Below, one piece after another: positions 16,766-23,911 of a DNA stretch of 34,032 nt; the stretch's first letter is position 1, and each line of letters begins with the position of its first letter. This stretch comes from Acidobacteriota bacterium. GTDB taxonomy: Bacteria; Acidobacteriota; Terriglobia; Bryobacterales; Bryobacteraceae. A program made the position numbers and the translations under genes. The stretch is from the NCBI GenBank assembly GCA_026394015.1, contig JAPKZA010000251.1:1-34032 (forward strand). The letters are read 5' to 3'. A model generated the notes under the pieces. It ran no database searches and was not told the DNA's origin. It worked only from the letters and a program-made list of their open reading frames with translations.

Positions 16766-18976
16766 CTACACGCGTCCGGTGCTTTCGAGCCATGCCCGAT
16801 ACATGCGGGTAAAGTCATCGACGCGGGCGTCCGAGTAAAGTTCCTCAACCGTGTACCGCATCTTACGCTGCCAGTTCGGATACTGCCAGGTGGCTCCGGG
16901 TAGGTTCTGCTGCTCGGTTTCCTTGGTGAGATCCTCCTGGTTCAGGACGAGGACCTGAGCCGGGGTTGCGGCCAGGAAGCCGATGACGGCGTTGTGGAGC
17001 TCGCCACTGAGTTCGGGCACGTGGCGGATATGGTCGGGGTAGTTCGACGGCAGGAGTTGGAGCTCGTGCAGGACATTCAGAAGCTGTTGCTTGTCCTGTT
17101 CGCGGCTCGTCCATTGGGCGCGGTAGCCGGCCTCGTCGACGAGATTCGCCGCGCGCCGGGATTCGATATCGCGACCGGTCCAGAAGCCGGCCAGGGTGGG
17201 AAGGTCGTGGGTAGTGGAGCTGACGATGGCCAGCGGCGGATACTCTTCAGGCCGTTTGAACGAACCGTTCGGGCCGCGTTCAAAGTAGAGCAGGCGGTAG
17301 CTGAGAATGTTGAATTGCGCGAGCGCCTGGCGGACGTAGTCCTCGACCGTCCCGAGGTCTTCGCCGATGATGATGACGCCGGCTCGGTGCGCCTCGAGTG
17401 CGATGATGCCGAGGAGTTCCTGCCATCGCTCTTTGACGTAGGTTCCCGCGGTGGCGTCTCGCCCTTCCGGGATCCAATAGAGCCGGAAGAAGCGCATGAC
17501 GTGGTCCATGCGGAGGGCACCGCCGTGGCGGCAGTTATTGCGAATCGCCGCGGCGAATAAGTGAAAGCCGTCTTGCTGGTGGCGGAGGGCGTTCGGGGGA
17601 GGGAAGCCCCAGTCTTGGCCTTGGGGCGAGAAACCGTCGGGGGGTGCGCCGACGCGGCAGCCCTGGATATAAAACGGCCGATGCGCCCAGAGGTCAGAGC
17701 CGCAACTGTCCGTGGCCAGGGCGAGATCGTGATAGAGGCCGATCGACATGCCGATGGCCTTGGTATGGCGCTGGACGTCGGCGAGTTGGGCGTCGATCGT
17801 CCAGGCGAGCCAGGAATAGAACTCGATGAGCCGGGGATGAGCCGCGGCGAAGGCTTGGACGGTGGGGGAGTAGGGGTCCTGGAAGCCAGCCGGCCAATCG
17901 GGCCAGATCCAGAACTCCGGGTTCTGTTTGTGCAGGGTCTCGTCGATCGCGCAGTAGACAGCGTATTGACGGAGCAGGTTGCCTTCGGCCTGGAGGTAGG
18001 CGCGGAAGTCGGCTTGGTCTTGCTGGAGAAGCCGGAACTCCCGGTACAACTGCTTCAGGAAGCGAAGTTTGAGCTTAGCGACGACTTCGTATTGGACGAA
18101 GGGGGCTTGGCGAAGCGCTTCGAGTTCCGCCCCGCGAGCGTTGAAAATGGCTTGGCAAACGCGGCTCGAGGAGAAGCCGGGAACGCGTTGGACGTCGATA
18201 TAAAGAAAATTCGGATAGAAAGAGCAGTTGGGGAGATAGGGGCTAGCGTTGTAAGGAAGGCGGTTCGAGATGGCGTGCAGGGGGTTCAGGGCGACAAACG
18301 AAGCCCCGGCTTTTTGATGGGCCCAGGTCGCGAAATTCTGGAGATCGGTAGCGTCACCGACTCCCCAGTTGCGTCCGGAGCGCAAGCCGTATAACGAGAT
18401 CGCGATACCAGAAAGGCGTTGGTTGGCCGGAAGCGCAGGCGCCGCGGCGGGGCAGTAAACTAGCTTGGCTTCGGCGCGGCTGTCGCCGTAGATGAGGGAA
18501 AGTTGGTGGTAACCGAGTGGGAGGTCGGTCGGTAGGCCGAGGGCGAGGCAGTCGTATTTGGTGCCCTCGAAGGAGACCGTTTCGGATTTGCTGACGGAGT
18601 AGGCACCGGTGAGAACGCTGCCATTTTCGAGCGTTAGGGTCCATTGGTTATTTGGCGATTCGTGGAAAGGGTGGGAGACGCAGAGGGGGACGTACGGGGC
18701 GTCCGTGGAAACGACCACGGTCGGCGGGAGAAACGCGAGACGGGAGGATAAGACGCGGCTGCGAATGGCGGCATCGAGGGCGACCGGGTCCGTTGCAGGC
18801 AGATCGAGTGCCAACAGAATCGCGCTTTGGATGGCGGATTCGGGCCGGTGCTCCTGTCCCCAGATGTCCCAGTAGACCGACTGAACCCCGAAGAGGGAGG
18901 CTGCCTGGGCTATCGCGTCGTCAAGATCCGCGGAAGGGAGAGTAGGGAGGGAGGAATCCATGGATAGGGGGGTCAT
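16766..18976 (-). CDS. malQ: 4-alpha-glucanotransferase (amylomaltase), long E. coli-type form
   Basis: Transfers alpha-1,4-glucan segments between malto-oligosaccharides in the cytosol (GH77). The catalytic core has RMDHVMRFFRLYWIP (nucleophile Asp), IIIGEDLGTVEDYVRQ (general acid Glu) and SSTTHDLPTLAGFWTG (transition-state Asp). The 250-aa N-terminal extension ahead of GIAISLYGLRSGRNWGVGD, and the 736-aa total, match the longer E. coli MalQ type rather than the 500-aa Thermus type. The frame runs back to 19324 over nuoB, which is a shadow. I chose the ATG at 18976 (MTPLSMDSS); the ATG at 18961 is equally possible, and neither has a clear ribosome site. It lies 69 bp upstream of the PspA-like gene on the same strand. 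Confidence 0.93.
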   Translation of the reverse strand: MTPLSMDSSLPTLPSADLDDAIAQAASLFGVQSVYWDIWGQEHRPESAIQSAILLALDLPATDPVALDAAIRSRVLSSRLAFLPPTVVVSTDAPYVPLCVSHPFHESPNNQWTLTLENGSVLTGAYSVSKSETVSFEGTKYDCLALGLPTDLPLGYHQLSLIYGDSRAEAKLVYCPAAAPALPANQRLSGIAISLYGLRSGRNWGVGDATDLQNFATWAHQKAGASFVALNPLHAISNRLPYNASPYLPNCSFYPNFLYIDVQRVPGFSSSRVCQAIFNARGAELEALRQAPFVQYEVVAKLKLRFLKQLYREFRLLQQDQADFRAYLQAEGNLLRQYAVYCAIDETLHKQNPEFWIWPDWPAGFQDPYSPTVQAFAAAHPRLIEFYSWLAWTIDAQLADVQRHTKAIGMSIGLYHDLALATDSCGSDLWAHRPFYIQGCRVGAPPDGFSPQGQDWGFPPPNALRHQQDGFHLFAAAIRNNCRHGGALRMDHVMRFFRLYWIPEGRDATAGTYVKERWQELLGIIALEAHRAGVIIIGEDLGTVEDYVRQALAQFNILSYRLLYFERGPNGSFKRPEEYPPLAIVSSTTHDLPTLAGFWTGRDIESRRAANLVDEAGYRAQWTSREQDKQQLLNVLHELQLLPSNYPDHIRHVPELSGELHNAVIGFLAATPAQVLVLNQEDLTKETEQQNLPGATWQYPNWQRKMRYTVEELYSDARVDDFTRMYRAWLESTGRV

Positions 18977-19031
18977 TCCAGTGTAGCCGGATTGGGGGGA
19001 ATCGCCTGTAGCGGAGAGCCCGTGCCATACT

Positions 19032-19052
19032 AAAAAAGCGCTCTTCAGAGCG
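19032..19052 (-). other. Short hairpin with T run between malQ and nuoB
   Basis: On the minus strand GCTCT-type arms (CGCTC / GAGCG with loop TGAA) are followed by CTTTTTT. It has the shape of a weak minus-strand terminator, but no minus-strand gene ends there. Because it lies in the 96-bp divergent malQ/nuoB region it may instead be part of the promoter/leader area of either gene. Low confidence in any function. Confidence 0.3.
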
Positions 19053-19072
19053 ATGTTTGGATCAAGATTACT

Positions 19073-19618
19073 ATGGAACAGCGAATTCTGCCAGTTGCGC
19101 CCGAAGACTTGTTTGCGCGGATTGACGATGATGGTGTCGGCGATTTGTCCGACAGCCTCGTTTTGACCACTCTCGATAAGGCGATCAACTGGGGCCGCAA
19201 GAACTCTCTTTGGCCGATGTCGTTTGGGCTCGCTTGCTGCGCGATTGAGATGATGGCGATGAGTGCGTCTCGATTCGATATCTCGCGTTTCGGTGCCGAA
19301 GTGTTTCGCGGCTCGCCGCGCCAATCGGATCTGATGATCATCGCCGGCCGGGTTTCGAACAAGATGGCACCGGTCGTTCGGCAGTTGTACAACCAGATGC
19401 CCGAGCCCAAATGGGTAATCTCGATGGGAGCGTGCGCGACCTCAACCGGCGTATTTAGCAACTATGCTCTGGTACCGGTGAACCAAGTGATCCCGGTCGA
19501 TGTCTACGTGCCGGGCTGTCCTCCGCGACCGGAGCAGTTGATCTACGCGATCATGATGTTGCAGAAGAAAATCGATGGCGAGCGGGGCACGACCCTAAAA
19601 ATGCTCAATTTGGATTAA
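19073..19618 (+). CDS. nuoB: NADH-quinone oxidoreductase subunit B
   Basis: Complex I subunit that holds iron-sulfur cluster N2, the last electron carrier before quinone. Cluster ligands are visible in the canonical positions: [10 protein letters not shown] (C55-C56), [14 protein letters not shown] (C121) and [11 protein letters not shown] (C149). At 181 aa it is normal length and the sequence is intact throughout. It stands alone: malQ is divergent upstream and flagellar genes follow, with no nuoA or nuoC nearby, whereas nuoB normally sits in a 13-14 gene operon. The ribosome site is weak. It is either a solitary copy serving a complex I encoded elsewhere, or an extra paralogue. Confidence 0.95.
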   Translation: MEQRILPVAPEDLFARIDDDGVGDLSDSLVLTTLDKAINWGRKNSLWPMSFGLACCAIEMMAMSASRFDISRFGAEVFRGSPRQSDLMIIAGRVSNKMAPVVRQLYNQMPEPKWVISMGACATSTGVFSNYALVPVNQVIPVDVYVPGCPPRPEQLIYAIMMLQKKIDGERGTTLKMLNLD

Positions 19619-19642
19619 AGTTCGGTCCGATCGGATCGATAA
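19616..19642 (+). promoter_or_regulatory. FliA (sigma28)-type promoter for flaG
   Basis: TAAAGTTC (19616-19623), then 11 bases, then ATCGATAA (19635-19642). Against the E. coli sigma28 consensus TAAAGTTT-N11-GCCGATAA this is 7/8 and 6/8 with exact spacing. The -35 element overlaps the nuoB stop codon. Transcription would begin near 19648-19650. flaG and fliS are late (class III) genes in many flagellar systems, which fits. Confidence 0.62.
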
Positions 19643-19643
19643 G

Positions 19644-19680
19644 AGCGATAGACCCCAAAAAGTCTGGGAGGGCTATCGCT
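19644..19680 (+). promoter_or_regulatory. Hairpin covering the flaG ribosome-binding site
   Basis: AGCGATAG (19644-19651) pairs perfectly with CTATCGCT (19673-19680), and CCC/GGG inside can add three pairs past a bulge. The right arm ends on the base before the flaG ATG, and the stem and loop contain the Shine-Dalgarno GGGAGGG (19666-19672), which has ideal spacing. If this forms in RNA it would hide the ribosome site. The predicted sigma28 start falls inside the left arm, so only read-through transcripts would carry the whole hairpin. Confidence 0.45.
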
Positions 19681-19959
19681 ATGGAGACCAAATCGATCGA
19701 GCAAGTCTCGCCGATTCTGACATCTGCCTCTGCCGATTTAGAGAAGCAGCAGATATCGGAACGACGGGACTTGGTGCGCGCCGTGCATGCGATCAACGCC
19801 ACGGAACTGTTCGGGGAGAATTACGAGCTGACGTTCGTATTTGACCGACAGAGCAAGCGTACGCTGATTCGGATCATCGACCGGGAGACGAAAGAGGTGA
19901 TTCGTCAGCTGCCGAACGAATATGCGCTTCGGATTGCGTCTCAACTGCGCGCGGAGTGA
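19681..19959 (+). CDS. flaG: FlaG family flagellar protein
   Basis: A 92-aa protein. The conserved C-terminal block reads LTFVFDRQSKRTLIRIIDRE, then TKEVIRQLPNEYALRIASQL, which is the FlaG signature (iVkviDkeTgevIRqIP). FlaG affects filament length or filament-associated functions; its exact role is unsettled. It is preceded by a well-placed GGGAGGG and a sigma28-type promoter. In many genomes flaG is followed by fliD and fliS; here fliS follows directly and fliD is not in the window. Confidence 0.85.
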   Translation: METKSIEQVSPILTSASADLEKQQISERRDLVRAVHAINATELFGENYELTFVFDRQSKRTLIRIIDRETKEVIRQLPNEYALRIASQLRAE

Positions 19960-19973
19960 CGAAACATTATTCT

Positions 19974-20000
19974 TCAATCTGCGGCTCTCCGGCCCGATAA
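19974..20000 (+). promoter_or_regulatory. Possible FliA (sigma28)-type promoter for fliS
   Basis: CCCGATAA (19993-20000) matches the sigma28 -10 consensus GCCGATAA at 7 of 8 bases. At the correct distance (15 bases) upstream stands TCAA (19974-19977) in place of TAAA; the rest of the -35 block is poor. It lies in the short flaG-fliS gap, 16 bp before the fliS start, so it may be an internal promoter. Confidence 0.38.
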
Positions 20001-20016
20001 GGCTTTAGGGAGTCAA

Positions 20017-20490
20017 ATGTCACTCGCAGCCTACCAAAATAGCCAAGATCTCGATGTTCTTTCCGCAACACCGATGCAGTTGGTGCGAATGCTTTATGTT
20101 GGGGCGATTGGATCCATCCAGTCCGCCTGTGAGCACTTGCGCAACGGAGACATTCGCGAACGGTCCCGGCAGATAACCAAGGCGTGCTCCATCATCGAGG
20201 AGCTGACTTTGTCGCTGGATAAAGAACGGGGCGGCCAAGTGGCCAGGGATCTGACCGAACTTTACATCTACCTGCACAAGCGTTTGATCGCGGCGAACAT
20301 CGAGCAGCAGATGGAGCCGATGATCGAGGTAAAGCGGCTGTTGGAGACTCTTCTGGAAGCGTGGCAAGCGCTTCCGGATTCGGCCGCTCCGTCGGAGGGC
20401 TCTCGGGCCAGTTACGGAGGCGGATACAGCTCCGGAGAAGGGAACAGCGAGCTTCAAGGGGAACGAATTCCCCTCCAACTCAGCGCCTAG
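20017..20490 (+). CDS. fliS: Flagellin export chaperone FliS
   Basis: Cytosolic chaperone that keeps flagellin from polymerising before export. The 157-aa sequence has the four-helix FliS pattern: AYQNSQDLDVLSATPMQLVRMLYVGAIGSI (Y..... TP.qLv.mLY.gai), then IIEELTLSLDKERGGQVARDLTELYIYLHKRL. The Ser/Gly-rich tail (SRASYGGGYSSGEGNSE) is longer than usual and probably disordered. AGGGAG lies 7 bases before the ATG. The flagellin gene itself is not in the window. A bidirectional terminator follows. Confidence 0.92.
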   Translation: MSLAAYQNSQDLDVLSATPMQLVRMLYVGAIGSIQSACEHLRNGDIRERSRQITKACSIIEELTLSLDKERGGQVARDLTELYIYLHKRLIAANIEQQMEPMIEVKRLLETLLEAWQALPDSAAPSEGSRASYGGGYSSGEGNSELQGERIPLQLSA

Positions 20491-20529
20491 GTCCTCTGTC
20501 CCGCACTCTCTAACTGCGATCTGCAAAAT

Positions 20530-20569
20530 GGGCATCGAGGCTACTCGGAAGTAGCGTCGATGCCCTTTT
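20530..20569. terminator. Bidirectional intrinsic terminator between fliS and flgM
   Basis: GGGCATCGA (20530-20538) pairs with TCGATGCCC (20557-20565), and CTACT pairs with AGTAG inside, around a CGGA loop, with a 2-base internal mismatch. TTTT follows on the plus strand and ATTTT on the minus strand. It can end fliS transcription from the left and the flgF-to-flgM transcript from the right, which fits the convergent arrangement. Confidence 0.9.
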
Positions 20570-20601
20570 CATTTGCAAACAGGAATCGCTAGCCCTGTCC
20601 A

Positions 20602-20796
20602 CTAGGACGTATAGAATTCCGTGATCCGCTCACTGATGGCTCGCGCGTCAATCCGGTAACCAGAGTTCGCCACTTGCCGACGCAAGAGCTTCAGCTTAGA
20701 CCGAGTCCGCGGCAGGACGGCAAGTGCTAGGTACGGAGACTGAGCTTTCGTGTTTGGTCGGTTGCTACGTTCAGCAGGAAACGATTCGTTTGGCAT
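20602..20796 (-). CDS. flgM: Anti-sigma28 factor FlgM, C-terminal part
   Basis: FlgM holds FliA (sigma28) inactive until the hook is complete and FlgM is exported. The last ~35 residues of this 64-aa frame, SKLKLLRRQVANSGYRIDAR followed by AISERITEFY, match the FlgM C-terminal sigma-binding block (K...L...I..G.Y.vd...IA..i). The N-terminal part (MPNESFPAERSNRPNTKAQS) is not FlgM-like, there is no ribosome site before the ATG, and 64 aa is short for a family of about 90-100 aa. The likely true N-terminus lies in another frame just upstream (20727-20906). The gene sits at the end of the flgFGAHIJ run, a usual place for flgM. Confidence 0.72.
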   Translation of the reverse strand: MPNESFPAERSNRPNTKAQSPYLALAVLPRTRSKLKLLRRQVANSGYRIDARAISERITEFYTS

Positions 20797-20906
20797 AGGA
20801 GTTCATTCATAGCCATCTGAACCTGAATGGGATCCAGGTCCGACAGCACACTCTGATTGTGTATGACAAACTTATCGTCTTCCGAGGATCGACTCAATAC
20901 ACTCAA
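20727..20906 (-). pseudogene. Probable frameshifted 5' part of flgM
   Basis: An open frame of 59 codons from a TTG that overlaps the flgJ stop as TTGA, the same coupling seen at flgA/flgH and dciA/gatC. It reads SVLSRSSEDDKFVIHNQSVL, later QVQMAMNELLCQTNRFLLNV, and ends RKLSLRT then TAG. RKLSLR resembles the VSLS motif that precedes the C-terminal block in FlgM, and moving to the -1 frame there gives LALAVLPRTRSKLKLLRRQV directly. Joined, the product would be near 100 aa, the normal FlgM length. One missing base would explain it. It could instead be an independent small gene overlapping flgM by 70 bp. Confidence 0.42.
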
Positions 20907-21208
20907 TCCGCTGATTTCTGCCTTAGTCCGCTCCGTATGAGCTTGGATAGCCCTAGACCGCCCCCGTCCGCGATGCTCTTCGCCAAATGCTCTTGAGCAA
21001 ACTCCATCATGCTTGCTCCGGTCTGATCTACGCCTCCAAACGCCCCCCCGCTGGAGTCACCCTTCATCGATTGGAGGATCTGACCAATGAGTAGCGCTTC
21101 AAACTGCGACGCCACCTTCTCGATCTCGGCGTCAGTAGGGTCCACCTTACCCTTTCGTACAGGCAGTGAGGGTTCCACCGAGAGCCGGCTCAACGCTTGC
21201 ATTCCCAC
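20903..21208 (-). CDS. flgJ: Rod-binding protein FlgJ, N-terminal domain only
   Basis: A 101-aa protein with the rod-binding domain: EIEKVASQFEALLIGQILQSM, then MMEFAQEHLAKSIADGGGLGLSKLI. E. coli FlgJ adds a muramidase domain of about 150 aa that cuts peptidoglycan for the rod. It is absent here, as in many other phyla, so a separate wall hydrolase is presumably used. The start is GTG at 21208, overlapping the flgI stop (TAGTG). A near-perfect Shine-Dalgarno seven bases upstream supports it over the ATG two codons later. Confidence 0.88.
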   Translation of the reverse strand: MGMQALSRLSVEPSLPVRKGKVDPTDAEIEKVASQFEALLIGQILQSMKGDSSGGAFGGVDQTGASMMEFAQEHLAKSIADGGGLGLSKLIRSGLRQKSAD

Positions 21209-22308
21209 TAGATCACCTCCAACTCGGCGTCAATTGCCCCCGCCGCCTTCATCGCCTGCAGCACAGCGATTACCTCCCGAGGAGTAGAGCCAATAGCCTG
21301 CAGACCGCGAACTAAATCCTCGACCGACGCCCCCGGTTTAAGGGCCACTTGACGCGCCTTTTCTTCCTTCGTACCGACTCCTACGTTGGGGGCAACCGTC
21401 GTTTGCCCCGCCGCGAGCGGCGCCGGCTGAGAGACATCGAAGGTTGTCTGAACCTCTACCGCGAGGCTGCCGTGCAAAATCGCGACAGGGGAGAGTTTCA
21501 CGTCTTTGCCAAGAATGATCGTCCCGGTCCGCTCGTTGATCACGATACGGTTCTTGCGGTCCGCCTCGACCGTGAGCGTCTCGATCTCGGCCAGAAATTC
21601 CACGAGTCGAGCGGAATAGGCAGGTGGGGGGATCAAGGCGACCGCACCAGAACTTTCCGCCTGCGCGATCGGAGTTCCATTGAACGAGAAACGATCGTTG
21701 ATGACCTTGGCGACCCGAGCCGCTGTAGAGAAATCCGCCCGCAAAAGTTGCAACCGCAACGACGATGCGGACAACTGGGTTGGCGACTGTCGCTCCACAA
21801 TGCCCCCTCCGGGTACCCGTGCCGCCGTAGGATGGTTTACTGTCTGTGAGTTTCCGGCCCGGCCCGCCACAAACCCGGAAGTCAGCAGGGCTCCCTGCGC
21901 CGCGACGTAGATCTGACCATCCGCCCCTTTTAAGGATGTAAGCAGCAGCTGACCACCTTGCAAATTTGAGGCGTCCCCGACGGCGGAAACGGTGACATCC
22001 ACCCGCGTCCCCGGTTGGGCGAAGGGTGGAAGGGTTGCGGTCACAATTACCGCCGCGACATTCTTCACCTGCATCGCTTGAGGGTTAACGGTCACCCCCA
22101 TTCTCCCCAACATGTTGGCCAGAGTCTGAGCGACGAAGACCGTCTGACGTTTGTCTCCAGTCCCGTTCAAGCCTACGATCAACCCATAACCGACGAGTTG
22201 GTTATCCCGGACACCTTCAATCGCGACCAACTCCTTTAATCTCACCGGCGCGGCGAGGAGTGCCGAGCCGACCGATACAATCGATAGCCAAGCCAAGATT
22301 CGGATCAT
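21208..22308 (-). CDS. flgI: Flagellar P-ring protein FlgI
   Basis: Forms the ring around the rod in the peptidoglycan layer. A signal peptide (MIRILAWLSIVSVGSALLAA, cleavage near residue 20) precedes PVRLKELVAIEGVRDNQLVG, then GYGLIVGLNGTGDKRQTVF, the family signature. VNERTGTIILG-type sequence (INERTGTIILGKDVKLSPV) appears near 270, and SVEDLVRGLQAIGSTPREVI at the end is also typical. 366 aa is the normal size. The ATG overlaps the flgH stop (ATGA). Its presence, with flgH, shows a diderm envelope. Confidence 0.97.
   Translation of the reverse strand: MIRILAWLSIVSVGSALLAAPVRLKELVAIEGVRDNQLVGYGLIVGLNGTGDKRQTVFVAQTLANMLGRMGVTVNPQAMQVKNVAAVIVTATLPPFAQPGTRVDVTVSAVGDASNLQGGQLLLTSLKGADGQIYVAAQGALLTSGFVAGRAGNSQTVNHPTAARVPGGGIVERQSPTQLSASSLRLQLLRADFSTAARVAKVINDRFSFNGTPIAQAESSGAVALIPPPAYSARLVEFLAEIETLTVEADRKNRIVINERTGTIILGKDVKLSPVAILHGSLAVEVQTTFDVSQPAPLAAGQTTVAPNVGVGTKEEKARQVALKPGASVEDLVRGLQAIGSTPREVIAVLQAMKAAGAIDAELEVI
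21211..21220 (-). promoter_or_regulatory. Very strong ribosome-binding site deciding the flgJ GTG start
   Basis: The minus strand reads GGAGGTGATC, a 10-base perfect complement of the canonical 16S rRNA 3' end, while also encoding the last residues of FlgI (EVI). GGAGG stands 7 bases before the GTG at 21208. It suggests strong independent initiation of flgJ, not only coupling. Confidence 0.75.
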
Positions 22309-22997
22309 AGTGGCAAGAGTCCTAAGAGAATTCGGTAGAGGATGAAGGGACGCCGTACGGCATCCCCGACGACGCCCTTTCCGTTGACCCGTACTTCGAG
22401 CATCCCGACCCGGTCCGAAGCGATCGAATTGGTGCCCGTGAGATCATCCGGTCGGACTACCCCTCGAACTTCCACCACCTGGCGTTCCGAGTTCACCACG
22501 ACCTCTTTCACTCCGTGCACGATCATGTTCCCATTCGGAAGCACTGCGACGACCCGAGCGGTGAGCGCTGTATTGAGAACCGTCGATCGACTCGTTTCCC
22601 CTTGCCCCTGTAACTGGGTCGCTCCGTTAGCGCCGGCCAGATTAGTCAAGGGCCCCGGTGCTTTCAATGGCCCAAGCGCCGCGGTGATCCCTTGTTTGAC
22701 ACTCGACTTTCGATTGGTGTTCGTCACCCCTTTGGCGACGGCGGAAGCGCGGTCGCTTACGAGGATCGTTACGAGATCGTCCAATCCTTGAGCGCGGAAA
22801 TCGCGCCCCAACTCGGCAAATCGCCCTCCCGCCTGGAAAAGTGATCCCGGGCTAGCTCCTACTCCGGGTGAGGTGCGACCCTGCGTCGCATCCCGTATGT
22901 ATTGATCGAGGGGCGATGGCGTCGGGCCAGCCTTTCGTTTTGCCTCACCGTTCGATAGAACGCAGCACGCCAACGGGACAAGGAATGCGAGCCTCAA
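22305..22997 (-). CDS. flgH: Flagellar L-ring protein FlgH
   Basis: Outer-membrane ring protein, 230 aa. SLFQAGGRFAELGRDFRAQG and DDLVTILVSDRASAVAKG match the conserved FlgH N-terminal half (SLF....R....D.RA...GDiltV.v.E...A). VVAVLPNGNMIVHGVKEVVV and the GVVRPDDLTGTNSIASDRV block are the diagnostic C-terminal motifs. The start is TTG overlapping the flgA stop (TTGA). The signal region MRLAFLVPLACCVLSNG has cysteines where the lipoprotein Cys would be, but the lipobox is imperfect (PLAC). Confidence 0.95.
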   Translation of the reverse strand: MRLAFLVPLACCVLSNGEAKRKAGPTPSPLDQYIRDATQGRTSPGVGASPGSLFQAGGRFAELGRDFRAQGLDDLVTILVSDRASAVAKGVTNTNRKSSVKQGITAALGPLKAPGPLTNLAGANGATQLQGQGETSRSTVLNTALTARVVAVLPNGNMIVHGVKEVVVNSERQVVEVRGVVRPDDLTGTNSIASDRVGMLEVRVNGKGVVGDAVRRPFILYRILLGLLPL

Positions 22998-23902
22998 TGG
23001 GCACCCCCAGACAAGACCTGTACAGAACCTGCAGAATTCACTCTCGCCCTCAGCCGCCGACCGTCATGCTTGATCAGAATGGATTGGCCTGGCTCGCCAT
23101 CGGTCTCGGCAACCGCGGGGAACGATAGGGAGGCGTTCGCCATGGCGAGCGACGCCTGCACCGGTTCTCCCCGGCGAACAGAAGGAATACCGATTAAATC
23201 GGAGCGCAGCAGCGATTGTCCTGCAGGCAGACTTCGACGAACCCGGAACGGCTTCGCGTGGGGGTCCGCACAGTCAGTGGCCGTTAGGAACGGGTTGAGC
23301 CATCGCTGAGTGGCGCGAAAAGTAGATGGTTCGGGTTGGCTCCCTGCGGGTAAGGCGACCGGTGACGACCAACAGCTCCTCGCAACGAGTATTCGCGCTT
23401 TCGCCCAGATCGGCAGCGAGCGCTTTTCTCCCGTCGTCAGCGCCCCTCGCCACAAGACAGGACCATCAACGGCACCCGTCGCTCCTCCCACTACCCCTTG
23501 CCGTTGAAAACGGACGGTCCCGGCAGGCAGAGCATGTTGAACGAAGTCGAGCAATTCGACGCGCACCTCCTGGCCTGGAAATAGCTCGCTGACCGCGCTC
23601 TCGAGCGCGGTCAAAAGAACAGTCGGCGTAAGGATCTGTTGGTGTCGTTCGATACATAGATGCTCTGGCATGCCCTCCACCGGTAGTCCCTCGACGGCTG
23701 CCATCCGAACCAATTGGGATCGGCTCAGCACACGTTTAACGCTTGGTGCGGGCGCCGGCCCGAGATCGGTCGCCTTGTCCAAGGCCTCAAACACGGGGAC
23801 CGCGGCCGCGATTTCGCCGGCGCGGATCCGTTCTCCTGTAATCGCTGTGCACGCGACCAAACTCGTTGCTGCAAGCAATAGTAAGACGGTAATGCGCTTC
23901 AT
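22994..23902 (-). CDS. flgA: Flagellar P-ring assembly chaperone FlgA
   Basis: Periplasmic chaperone needed for P-ring assembly, 302 aa. The C-terminal SAF domain reads PFRVRRSLPAGQSLLRSDLI then VRRGEPVQASLAMANASLSF and ILIKHDGRRLRARVNSAGSV, the usual FlgA ending. The N-terminus MKRITVLLLLAATSLVACTA carries a good lipobox (LVAC, Cys 18), so it may be a lipoprotein rather than a free periplasmic protein. It lies between flgG (9 bp) and flgH (4-bp overlap), the usual order in many phyla. Confidence 0.85.
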   Translation of the reverse strand: MKRITVLLLLAATSLVACTAITGERIRAGEIAAAVPVFEALDKATDLGPAPAPSVKRVLSRSQLVRMAAVEGLPVEGMPEHLCIERHQQILTPTVLLTALESAVSELFPGQEVRVELLDFVQHALPAGTVRFQRQGVVGGATGAVDGPVLWRGALTTGEKRSLPIWAKARILVARSCWSSPVALPAGSQPEPSTFRATQRWLNPFLTATDCADPHAKPFRVRRSLPAGQSLLRSDLIGIPSVRRGEPVQASLAMANASLSFPAVAETDGEPGQSILIKHDGRRLRARVNSAGSVQVLSGGAH

Positions 23903-23911
23903 GGAAACTCC

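Noticed and set aside
19012-19027. TGGCACG on the minus strand as a sigma54 promoter for malQ
   Set aside because: The -24 half is perfect, but the -12 half reads CTCC and lacks the G of the essential GC.
18977-19324. N-terminal extension of MalQ
   Set aside because: Overlaps nuoB in antisense and shows no homology to amylomaltases.
20872-20879. GACGATAA on the minus strand as a sigma28 -10 for flgM
   Set aside because: It matches 7 of 8 bases, but no -35-like sequence stands at the right distance and it lies within the flgM 5' frame.
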